Source: Treponema sp.
GTDB lineage: Bacteria > Spirochaetota > Spirochaetia > Treponematales > Breznakiellaceae
Length of the DNA stretch: 7,522 bases
Assembly: GCA_009776715.1 (NCBI GenBank)
Contig: WRNF01000044.1
Coordinates: 1,685 to 9,206 of the forward strand
Direction of reading: 5' to 3'
The notes under the pieces are model-generated. The model searched no databases. It was not told where the DNA came from and worked only from the letters and a program-made list of their open reading frames with translations. The translations under genes and the position numbers were made by a program. Each line of letters starts with the position of its first letter. The first letter of the stretch is position 1. Shown here piece after piece: positions 1 to 5,944 of this stretch.

Positions 1-1852
1 ACGCTGTAATCCTGCGCCGAAAAATTTTCGCTAAGAATTTTAAGCCGGGGTTTTGGAACATATTTTACCGTAAAAGTAAATTTTTGCCGAGTATCAAAGT
101 GCAGGACAATAGACCCGTCCGGAATTAAAAAATAATCCTTGTTCATTATCCAGCCTTCAATAATGAAACGTTTAATGCATGCAAAACCGGTCTCTTTTTC
201 CCTGTAAATTATTGTAAAAACCGTTTTAGCTAAAGTTTCTTTGTCGGCGACGCCTACCCACAGGGCATCGGCGCCGATAAATGCTTTTTCCGGAAGCTCG
301 CTTATCGAATACATTCCGTTTTTCCTGATTGCAAGAACGCGGTCAAAAGGGGACACCTCGGCAATTTTTGCCCCCGCAACATTAGTTCCCATATAACCGG
401 TTTTTATGTCATATTTAAGATCAACGTCTTTTTTTACCACTTCCTTAACATCTATTTTTTCAAATGCCCCAACTTTGGTTTTTCGTTTTTGCTGATACAA
501 TTCCTCGTTGGATTGAATTTTTGTTATAATTCCTTTAAGAAAAGAAATTGAATACGCGGTGATGTTTTTTAAATGGCCGTTAATTTCTTTTATTCTGGCC
601 TGAATTTGCAGCATTTCATCGCGGGCCCTGTTTATGTCGTACAACGATATTCTGCGGATGGGAATGCGCAGCAATTGTTCAACATCGTCCTGGCTAACCC
701 CGCGGGGGCCGATTTCCTTGAGGAATGGGTTAAACCCGGAAATTACCGCATCAATTACCCCTTTTGCGGTTTTCATTTTTTCAATGGCTTTATAAATCCT
801 CTCCTCAATAAAAATTCTTTCCAGGGTGCGGAAATGCATCTTATCCAGCAATTCTTTTTTTTCAAGCTCAAGTTCTTTGCTTAAAATTTTTACCAGTTGT
901 TTGCAGTGGTGTTTTATTATCTCGGTAACGGTCATTATTGCCGGCAGGCCGTTTTTTATGAGCAGTAAATTAACAGAGATGGATTGTTCACATTCGGTAA
1001 ACGCATACAGGGCATCTACCGTTTCCTGCGCATACACCCCGCGGGCAAGTTTTATTTCAATTTCAACTTTGTCTGCGGTAAAGTCATTTATTCCCTGAAT
1101 TTTTATCCTGCCGGCTTTTGCCGCATTTTCTATGCTGTTGATGATATTTTCTGTGGTCGAGCCAAAGGGCAGTTCGGTAATAAGAATGCGCTTTGGATCG
1201 GAAGTGTCAAGTTTCGCCCTTACTGCCACTTTGCCGTTTCCGTCACGGTAGTCAGAAACGTCAATCAGCCCGCCGGTGGGAAAATCGGGAAACAGTTCAA
1301 ATTTTTTGCCGGAAAGGCAGGCAATTTCCGCTTCTATCACTTCGATGGCGTTATGGGGCAAAATCTTTGTTGACATGCCGACCGCAATTCCCTCGGCGCC
1401 CAAAACAAGTATAACCGGAATTTTTGCCGGAAAAAGAACCGGCTCTTTGTTTCTTCCGTCGTAGGAATCCGCCCATTCGGTGAGCTTGGGGTTGTAAAAA
1501 ATATCTTTGGAAAGGGGCGTAGCCCTGCATTCAATGTAACGGGGCGCAGAGGCATCGTCTCCGGTAAAAATATTGCCAAAATTTCCCTGCCGGTCAATAA
1601 TGAGGTTTTTATTGGCAAGCACCACCAGCGCCGAATTAATGGAAGCATCTCCGTGTGGGTGGTATTTCATGCACTCGCCGACAATATTGGCCACTTTGTG
1701 AAATTTTCCGTCGTCTTTTTCAAAAAGCGTATGCAAATGCGCCTTTGCACGGGCTTAAGGCCGTCTTCAAGATCGGGAATAGCCCTGTCTTTTATTACAT
1801 AAGACGCATATTCCAGAAAATTTCTGTCGAACAGGTTTTTTATATAAGCCAT
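1..1852 (-). pseudogene. parC: DNA topoisomerase IV subunit A (ParC/GyrA family), one frameshift, 3' end outside window
   Basis: This is the DNA-cleaving subunit of a type IIA topoisomerase, which with ParE decatenates and relaxes DNA. The start at 1852-1850 gives the family N-terminus ([12 protein letters not shown], then [13 protein letters not shown]). After Ile39 the frame is lost: restoring one T in the short run at 1735-1737 gives [20 protein letters not shown], and I translated the restored frame without any further stop down to base 1. Visible landmarks are the quinolone-determining motif KYHPHGDASI, the catalytic tyrosine in SAPRYIECR (about residue 106), the GAEGIAVGMST segment and the tower/coiled-coil region. 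The tail holds GYMGTNVAG and YVPKPRLKIL. About 617 residues are visible and no GyrA box is seen, so ParC-like is favoured over GyrA; the end should lie just beyond the edge. Taken literally, the product would stop after about 61 residues. A base-calling error is a serious alternative because everything else is intact. Confidence 0.85.
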
Positions 1853-2110
1853 AACATCAGTATACCATTTTTTTTATGCAGTCAACAATGGCTTTCTTGC
1901 AAAACTACGGCAATTCTCAGTTTGATGATTATATAAAGAAAAGCTCACACAAAGGCACATCGAACCATTGGAAAAGAATCTTAGGGGGACACTGATTGCA
2001 TACCTTAGATACGACACTGATTTAGCTGATTAATCCAGGGCATTCATTAGGGTAATTTCGGTAACTGACACCGGGGCGTGACCTTTACCTTTATTCAGGC
2101 GGATGTTTTT
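1853..2110. other. Intergenic region between the ParC-like gene and the toxin-antitoxin pair
   Basis: No gene is supported here. Apart from the ParC promoter it holds a 10-base direct repeat GACACTGATT at 1988-1997 and 2013-2022 (period 25). It also holds the word AAAGCTCACACAAAGGCACA near 1939, which shares AAAGCTCAC and ACAAAGGC words with the region around 4934-4963. At 2096-2123 a short imperfect hairpin (GGCGG-AT pairing with ATCCGCC) overlaps the stop codon of the antitoxin-like gene. It lacks a T-tract on the minus strand, so it is at best a weak terminator. Confidence 0.4.
1859..1885 (-). promoter_or_regulatory. Probable promoter of the ParC-like gene, leaderless geometry
   Basis: On the minus strand TTGACT (1885-1880) is followed after 15 bases by TATACT (1864-1859). 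Shifting the -35 to TTGTTG gives an 18-base spacer instead. Only six bases separate the -10 box from the ATG at 1852, so transcription should begin at or next to the start codon. No Shine-Dalgarno is visible upstream of the ATG. The spacing is not ideal, so confidence is moderate. Confidence 0.5.
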
Positions 2111-2344
2111 TTATCCCGCCGGCTGTGTCATTTCGCGGCGAATCATGTTGTGAATGAGTGTCGCCGGGGTTTGCTGTGTCGCCATCATTCGAGCTTTTAG
2201 GTATTCGGCGGAGAAGGTATCAAGGATAATTATTTTTTCACGGTTCTTGATAAACGGGCCTTGTACGTTTGGGTCTGTTTCGGGAATTGTTTTGGTTAAT
2301 AATTCGTCCAGTTCGTCCGCTTCCTGGTCATTTAAAATAGGCAT
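2111..2344 (-). CDS. Putative antitoxin of a BrnT/BrnA-like pair
   Basis: A 77-residue protein with an acidic N-terminal half (DQEADELDELL) and a C-terminal segment at about residues 35-71 (KIIILDTFSAEYLKARMMA, then TPATLIHNMIRREM). That segment reads like a short beta strand plus two helices, as in a ribbon-helix-helix or BrnA-type DNA-binding domain. It starts 17 bases inside the end of the upstream toxin-like gene, so the two are co-transcribed and probably translationally coupled. A good Shine-Dalgarno (GGAGG) lies 9 bases before the ATG, inside the toxin frame. The toxin-first, antitoxin-second overlapping order is that of brnTA operons. By analogy it would bind and neutralise the toxin and repress the shared promoter. 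The fold assignment is inference; I do not recognise a close named relative. Confidence 0.6.
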   Translation of the reverse strand: MPILNDQEADELDELLTKTIPETDPNVQGPFIKNREKIIILDTFSAEYLKARMMATQQTPATLIHNMIRREMTQPAG

Positions 2345-2594
2345 GTCCTCTTTCCTCCGCTTTCTTTAGATTTTCTTTTCTGCATTTCATTACGTGAAAT
2401 ACGTTAACTGTTTCTTCATCGACCAGATTGTACATTACCTCGATGATGCCGCCTTTGGTATCAAAACCGATGAGCAGGTATTTGTTGGCGAACTTTGGCA
2501 TGAGTTCGTCAAAAATGGCGGTTGCCATTGCAAACTGTACATCCTGCACGGTGTACTTGTGTTTAAAGGCAGATGAGTTGAATACAAGGGTCAT
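2328..2594 (-). CDS. Putative BrnT-like toxin
   Basis: An 88-residue protein whose layout resembles BrnT ribonuclease toxins. It has an N-terminal KHKYTVQDVQFA (BrnT: KHGxxFxxA), a central strand pair YLLIGFDTKGGIIEVMYN (BrnT: RxxxIGxxxxGRxLxVxY), and a C-terminal VNVFHVMKCRKENL where BrnT has IRIISARKAT. The conserved C-terminal arginine-lysine pair is kept as CRKE while the ISAR part is replaced. Gene order, size and the 17-base overlap with the downstream antitoxin-like gene support a type II toxin-antitoxin pair. If it acts like BrnT it would cut RNA in the cytoplasm and slow growth. The start at 2594 lies six bases after a TATAAT box. The GGAAG before it abuts the ATG and is too close to serve as a normal ribosome site, so the message is probably leaderless. 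It could also be a non-toxic relative of unknown role. Confidence 0.6.
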   Translation of the reverse strand: MTLVFNSSAFKHKYTVQDVQFAMATAIFDELMPKFANKYLLIGFDTKGGIIEVMYNLVDEETVNVFHVMKCRKENLKKAEERGHAYFK

Positions 2595-2600
2595 CTTCCA

Positions 2601-2628
2601 ATTATACTGTTACCTTATAAAAAAACAA
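2601..2628 (-). promoter_or_regulatory. Promoter of the toxin-antitoxin operon, leaderless geometry
   Basis: On the minus strand TTGTTT (2628-2623) is followed after 16 bases by a consensus TATAAT (2606-2601). Six bases then lead to the ATG at 2594, so the predicted transcript begins at the start codon. An antitoxin binding here would give the usual autoregulation, but I see no clear operator palindrome. Confidence 0.6.
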
Positions 2629-2689
2629 GCGGATTTTGGCCTTTTTTACAAGAAAACCGTCCCTCCCCGCACCTAACGACACTTGTCTC

Positions 2690-2831
2690 TAACTTGAATT
2701 AAGGGATTAGGGGTTAGGGGTCAGGGATTAGGGTTTTGGTTTGTAAGCGTATCGTGATATTTTCTTGATTAATTAACGAACAACAATCCCCGATCCCCGA
2801 TCCCTGTTCCCCGATCCCTAATCTCAAGTTA
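2690..2831. repeat. Large imperfect inverted repeat made of G-rich heptamers
   Basis: The left arm (2690-2733) and right arm (2788-2831) are inverted copies matching at 32 of 44 positions by my count, with a 54-base loop. Both arms begin with TAACTTGA. Each arm is a degenerate 7-base tandem repeat: GGGATTA-like on the left, with G-runs at 2703, 2710, 2717, 2724 and 2731, and CCCCGAT-like on the right, with C-runs at 2788, 2795, 2802, 2809 and 2816. Five G-runs spaced by 3-4 bases make each arm a candidate G-quadruplex, on the plus strand at left and the minus strand at right. The element lies between the 3' end of the HipA-like gene and the promoter of the toxin-antitoxin operon. Termination, insulation or a dispersed genomic repeat are all possible. 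Confidence 0.85.
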
Positions 2832-2844
2832 CCAAAGAGTTGGT

Positions 2845-4026
2845 TCACCTCAGAGCGGCCTGCTTCTTATTACTTATTATTTTCTCAAAAGTTTTTAATC
2901 TTTCTTCAGCAATATTTATAACATTTTTTGCTTTATTCGTTTTTAATCTTTCGTTTTTACTTAATCCTTCATAGATAATATTTAACACATCACTTTTTTT
3001 ACTTTCATCATACCACCCCGGATAATCTATATTTTTTATTGCTGTTTCATTTTCACAATCTAACCATCTGCAAAAGCTATCCTTTTTTTCATTCATCATT
3101 TCTTTGCTGTCGGTATCATAAAATAAACTATTCCCGTTATCAAATAACGGAGCTGTTTTAATCCATTCCAAATTATTTGCATTTCTTATTATTCCAAAAT
3201 TCCAGGGGTGTCTGTCTTCATTTCCAATAATGTAATCTATAGCTATCATTTCATCAATTTTCTTTTTTGCATCTGCAATTCCTTTCTCTATACAAATGCT
3301 GATATATCTTTCATATTTTTCCAATCCTTTTTTTTCAATTGAATACATCGCATAATCAGCTCCCATATATTCTGTATCTTTATCTATCATACATTTACAT
3401 ATACTTACAGGGATATTGCCGCTTATTCTTTTAACATTATAATTAACATGTTCAATCCCGAATAAATCCATTATTTTAGATGCAATTTCTTCATTAAAGG
3501 GTTCCTGCATCCTTTCGCCTCTGCCTTTTTTCCATAAATAATTTATATTGTTTTCCTTTTTCCAGGCTTTTATTTGGTTTCCGTCAACAGATACATTTGG
3601 ATTGCCTCTCTTTCCTTCCAGCAATACCGGCTTTAAATCTTCTTCCTGTTTATAATCATTATCAAATAAATTCATATTTTCCCATTTTAAATTTTCATCT
3701 ATACCATGAATCCAATAATGATCGGTTAAATTTAAAGCATATTCACCAACAGTTAATTCTCTGTTGCTTTTTTTCTTATTTTTATATGTAATTACATTAT
3801 AATCTTCTCTTGATTTAGGAATTCCTCTCATTTCTACCCATTTATCAAAATTTCTTAATATTAAAGATATATCATTATTTCCATATATTATAGGCAATCT
3901 TTCGTAATCATATATTTCATCTGCTTTTCTAACGATAAAAAATTCATTATCTAAAGTAAACTTCATTACTAAATTATTTTTATGTTTTAAATAATATTCT
4001 TTATATTCATAATCCATAGCAACCAT
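2845..4026 (-). CDS. HipA-like kinase domain protein
   Basis: A 393-residue protein of the HipA-like phosphotransferase family (members are often mislabelled excisionase). The N-terminal part carries the family segment LNLTDHYWI...LKWENMNLFDN (about residues 98-123). A glycine-containing loop KKGRGERMQEPFNE lies near 166-179. The catalytic loop is GNEDRHPWNFG (268-278, with Asp271 and Asn276), and the metal-binding segment is APLFDNGNSLF (292-302, Asp296). HipA itself phosphorylates glutamyl-tRNA synthetase; the target of this subgroup is unknown. No HipB-like helix-turn-helix partner lies on either side, so it appears solitary. The gene is much more AT-rich than the ParC-like gene, which suggests transfer. 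A TTGACA-N17-TAAAAT promoter ends five bases before the ATG and no Shine-Dalgarno exists. A second in-frame ATG at 4017 is an alternative start, also without one. The C-terminus KKQAALR looks normal. Confidence 0.85.
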   Translation of the reverse strand: MVAMDYEYKEYYLKHKNNLVMKFTLDNEFFIVRKADEIYDYERLPIIYGNNDISLILRNFDKWVEMRGIPKSREDYNVITYKNKKKSNRELTVGEYALNLTDHYWIHGIDENLKWENMNLFDNDYKQEEDLKPVLLEGKRGNPNVSVDGNQIKAWKKENNINYLWKKGRGERMQEPFNEEIASKIMDLFGIEHVNYNVKRISGNIPVSICKCMIDKDTEYMGADYAMYSIEKKGLEKYERYISICIEKGIADAKKKIDEMIAIDYIIGNEDRHPWNFGIIRNANNLEWIKTAPLFDNGNSLFYDTDSKEMMNEKKDSFCRWLDCENETAIKNIDYPGWYDESKKSDVLNIIYEGLSKNERLKTNKAKNVINIAEERLKTFEKIISNKKQAALR

Positions 4027-4031
4027 ACTTT

Positions 4032-4060
4032 ATTTTAGGGTAGAAAATATATACTGTCAA
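4032..4060 (-). promoter_or_regulatory. Strong promoter of the HipA-like gene, leaderless geometry
   Basis: On the minus strand a perfect TTGACA (4060-4055) and TAAAAT (4037-4032) are separated by 17 bases. Five bases follow before the ATG at 4026, so transcription is predicted to start at or within a base or two of the start codon. This is one of the best promoter matches in the window. Confidence 0.7.
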
Positions 4061-4116
4061 TTGACCGCAATAGCTCAAGTTAAATCTAACCATGGGACAC
4101 TTAACATAATACAAAC

Positions 4117-4136
4117 AGCCCTGTTTTTTTAGGGCT
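4117..4136 (-). terminator. Hairpin downstream of the Uma2 gene, possible terminator
   Basis: AGCCCT (4117-4122) and AGGGCT (4131-4136) form a 6-bp stem around an A/T loop, starting 8 bases after the Uma2 stop codon. On the minus strand it is followed by GTTTGT, a poor T-tract, so termination may be weak. Confidence 0.45.
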
Positions 4137-4143
4137 TGCTTGT

Positions 4144-4758
4144 TTAAGAGAAAATATCTTCAACAGGGAATTCTAAATCGGCAAATTGAACTGATGATAA
4201 AATATCTCCCACCCGCAGGACATGCAGCATGAAATGATTTTCATTAAAACGGGATATTTCGATTTGCTTTTCTTCCGGATCGATAATCCAAACTTCCGGC
4301 ACCTTTGCTTTCTGATAAAGGTTCAGTTTCCGGTTCATTTCCATCGCAGTATTGGAAGGGGAAAGAATTTCTATAACTAAATCCGGCGCGCCCCGGCAGC
4401 CCTCTTTTCCCAATTTTTCAGGATCGCAAACTACTATAAGATCGGGCTGGACAACAACATCATCACTTTCATCTTCTTTGTAAAAAAGCCGGACATCAAA
4501 AGGAGCGGCAAAGGGGCGGCATGTTTTTCCTGTTAAATAATTGAATAATTTAGCCGACAAAACCATACTAATGCTTTGATGTTCTGTATTTGGCGAAGAC
4601 ATTGCATAGGCAACGCCGTTTATCAGTTCATAACGTTCACCGGGTTTTAATTCCCAGTTCTTATAGTCTTTGTATGCCCATTTGATTTCTTTCAGGTAAC
4701 CCAGCGAAGGCTCCTTCACAGAATTTCCATTTTTATAATCCATTGCCCTGTTTGCCAT
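4144..4758 (-). CDS. Uma2 family (DUF820) putative restriction-like endonuclease
   Basis: A 204-residue protein of the Uma2/DUF820 family, which has a PD-(D/E)xK nuclease fold. Visible family signatures are YELINGVAYAMSSPNTEHQ (residues 43-61), DVVVQPDLIVVCDPEKL (100-116, probable catalytic Asp106), the core GAPDLVIEILSPSN (123-136, Glu130) and the lysine/tyrosine segment MNRKLNLYQKAKVPEVWIID (141-160, Lys144 as a candidate catalytic lysine). Length and motif order match the family and all key positions appear intact, so an active nuclease is possible. The biological role of Uma2 proteins is poorly defined; many occur in large paralogous sets. The start is supported by AAGGAG at 4764-4769, five bases before the ATG. 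It is transcribed alone, with its own promoter at 4776-4803 and a hairpin after the stop. Confidence 0.9.
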   Translation of the reverse strand: MANRAMDYKNGNSVKEPSLGYLKEIKWAYKDYKNWELKPGERYELINGVAYAMSSPNTEHQSISMVLSAKLFNYLTGKTCRPFAAPFDVRLFYKEDESDDVVVQPDLIVVCDPEKLGKEGCRGAPDLVIEILSPSNTAMEMNRKLNLYQKAKVPEVWIIDPEEKQIEISRFNENHFMLHVLRVGDILSSVQFADLEFPVEDIFS

Positions 4759-4763
4759 ATAAA

Positions 4764-4814
4764 CTCCTTATTCCAATAATATCACTTTATTGAAAAAAAA
4801 CAACTATTCAGTTG
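4764..4814 (-). promoter_or_regulatory. Promoter and ribosome binding site of the Uma2 gene
   Basis: On the minus strand TTGTTT (4803-4798) is followed after 16 bases by TATTAT (4781-4776) and then by the Shine-Dalgarno AAGGAG (4769-4764). The predicted 5' leader is only about a dozen bases but includes the ribosome site, unlike the neighbouring leaderless-type starts. A small palindrome CAACT-ATTC-AGTTG (4801-4814) overlaps the -35 box and could be an operator. Confidence 0.5.
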
Positions 4815-4933
4815 TCTATATGCGAGAAATAATTTAGAGGGGGTAGCTCGAAAAAAACAACAGGCATAACTTCAAAAAAGTCCGCTCTGGTTTAATGAAT
4901 TTCCTCCCATATTTTACTCTCGCAGAGATACGG

Positions 4934-5267
4934 GGGCACAAAGGCTATGCTATGAAAGCTCACGAATTTCCTAACAAAATTCCGCTTAATTCTGTCATTT
5001 TTATGCCGATAGTCGGCGTTTTAATGTCGTCTATCGGGTTTGTATGCACCGTTTTAATGGCGTATACATTGTCGATAGTCGGCGTTTTAATGTCATACAT
5101 CGGGTTTGTATGCACCGTTTTAATGGCGTATACATTGTCGATAGGCGGCGTTTTAATGCCGTCTATCGGGTTTGTATGCACCGTTTTAATGGCGTATACA
5201 ATTTTTTATGTGTTGGCAAGCCGTTTTGTCTTCTAATTGCTATACCCATCTTTGTGCCTTTGTGCCC
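4934..5267. repeat. Repeat block bracketed by 12-bp inverted repeats GGGCACAAAGGC
   Basis: GGGCACAAAGGC at 4934-4945 is matched by its exact reverse complement at 5256-5267. Between them lies the 33-bp tandem array. Related CACAAAGG words occur near 1950, and next to the left copy stands CTCGCAGAGATACGGGGG, the kind of text common in dispersed bacterial intergenic repeats. No transposase is present and I could not identify a target duplication, so I call this a bracketed repeat block and not a proven mobile element. The stretch 4815-4933 to its left holds nothing I can identify. Confidence 0.55.
5018..5200. repeat. Tandem array, six 33-bp units arranged as three 66-bp higher-order repeats
   Basis: The word GTTTTAATG recurs exactly every 33 bases at 5018, 5051, 5084, 5117, 5150 and 5183, the last unit being cut short near 5200. 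Odd and even units differ outside this core, so the true period is 66. Odd units carry TCGGGTTTGTATGCACC; even units carry GCGTATACATTGTCGATAG. Because 33 is divisible by three and no unit contains a stop in several frames, long spurious open frames run through it on both strands. On the minus strand the reading shows an IKT motif every 11 residues; none of these frames has a convincing start. A diverged copy lies in opposite orientation at about 5799-5833. Confidence 0.9.
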
Positions 5268-5275
5268 GCTCACAA

Positions 5276-5446
5276 TTATTTCGCTTTGTAAATTATTTCA
5301 TCGCCGTGAATGCCAACCAATTGCTGACTTCGCGGATCTACCATTACATTCATTTCCTCAAGGGGAATTGCTCCCAGAAGAACCTCGCTTGCCCCTGGTA
5401 AAACTATCGCATGTTGTCACCATCGTAGGCGGATTCTGGCATATTG
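5276..5446 (-). pseudogene. C-terminal remnant of a clan AA aspartic protease
   Basis: Read on the minus strand, 5416 to 5276 encodes an in-frame tail including AIVLPGASEVLLGAIPLEE, then VMVDPRSQQLVGIHGDEIIY and a stop at 5278-5276. This is the recognisable C-terminal third of the small retropepsin-like clan AA aspartic proteases (family pattern VLLGAIPLExMDxxVDP...GxHGDE). Upstream the frame is broken: a stop (5419-5417) interrupts it, and a neighbouring frame gives ICQNPPTMVTTC, which resembles the preceding family segment (HWxNRxxxTTC). The N-terminal two thirds, including the catalytic D-T/S-G motif, are absent. The right flank from 5460 is a promoter of the opposite strand, so the gene was truncated there. 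It is a dead gene. Confidence 0.7.
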
Positions 5447-5472
5447 ATGGCAACAAAAAAAATTTTTTTTAC

Positions 5473-5501
5473 TTGACAGCATTTATATTTTATTGGATAA
5501 T
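5473..5501 (+). promoter_or_regulatory. Strong plus-strand promoter in front of the microsatellite ORF
   Basis: A perfect TTGACA (5473-5478) is followed after exactly 17 bases by GATAAT (5496-5501). Six bases then lead to ATG at 5508, so the transcript should begin at or beside that start codon. The nearest downstream targets are the (TC)17-containing frame and, about 440 bases on, the methyltransferase gene. Confidence 0.6.
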
Positions 5502-5507
5502 ATATTC

Positions 5508-5633
<126 letters not shown>

Positions 5634-5764
5634 ATTCGCTAATTTTCTAAAAAAAATTTGCCTTGAAAAAGCAGGTAAAAAACGCCTACCATCTGCAATG
5701 CCTAGTTGCCTTCGGCCTTTTGCAGAAGGCGGAATATTACCCCAAGCATACAAATACATTAATT

Positions 5765-5800
5765 TTCTGCTAATAATTTATGTAGAATTTATTAGCAGAA
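5765..5800. repeat. Perfect 12-bp inverted repeat (hairpin)
   Basis: TTCTGCTAATAA (5765-5776) and TTATTAGCAGAA (5789-5800) are exact reverse complements around a 12-base loop. There is no following T-tract, so it is not a standard terminator. It abuts the diverged 33-bp repeat copy to its right. Confidence 0.8.
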
Positions 5801-5850
5801 TTAAAACGCCGTCTAACGGTATTGTAATATGCCGTATGGCGTTATATGTT
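5799..5850. repeat. Imperfect palindrome related to the 33-bp tandem repeat
   Basis: The reverse complement of the tandem unit junction (ATTAAAACGCCG followed by CTA) aligns with 5800-5816 with one mismatch and more loosely to 5833. The element can fold: AACGCC (5805-5810) pairs with GGCGTT (5838-5843), and ACGG with CCGT inside. It also contains GTCTAAC and GTTATAT, words that resemble integron core sites, but the spacing is too short for a standard attC. Confidence 0.5.
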
Positions 5851-5859
5851 AATTTTTTA

Positions 5860-5865
5860 TATAAT
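5860..5865 (+). promoter_or_regulatory. Possible -10 box of the methyltransferase gene
   Basis: A consensus TATAAT lies about 80 bases before the methyltransferase start. No good -35 is found at 16-18 bases upstream, so it is only a weak candidate. Just after it GTTATGCG (5870-5877) resembles an integron core site and could mark the left boundary of a cassette. Confidence 0.3.
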
Positions 5866-5944
5866 GTGAGTTATGCGCAATGCCCACAGAAAAATCAAAA
5901 AATAAATTTCAGAACGTTGTACAAAATGTCCTGGAGGTTATGTC

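Noticed and set aside
573..1464. Several plus-strand open frames opposite the left-edge gene
   Set aside because: They are antisense to a continuous, clearly conserved ParC/GyrA coding frame.
1988..2022. Direct repeat GACACTGATT as an operator or iteron pair
   Set aside because: Only two copies with no palindrome, promoter or replication gene nearby; recorded as a repeat within the intergenic region only.
2096..2123. Intrinsic terminator of the toxin-antitoxin operon
   Set aside because: The stem is imperfect and overlaps the stop codon, and no T-tract follows on the minus strand.
2701..2733. Telomere-like repeats, suggesting a linear replicon end or eukaryotic DNA
   Set aside because: The TTAGGG resemblance is partial, the period is 7 and not 6, copies are few, and the element is an internal inverted repeat between bacterial genes.
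5018..5200. CRISPR array
   Set aside because: Units are contiguous and 33 bases long with no unique spacers; the sequence between the shared 9-base cores itself repeats every 66 bases.
4895..5236. 113-codon hydrophobic plus-strand frame and the 73-codon minus-strand frame in the same array
   Set aside because: Both are products of a repeat unit whose length is divisible by three; neither has a ribosome site, and several frames are open at once.
5808..5850. A second integron attC site made of GTCTAAC and GTTATAT
   Set aside because: The two core-like words are only about 23 bases apart and pair poorly; the palindrome there is better explained by its relation to the 33-bp repeat.
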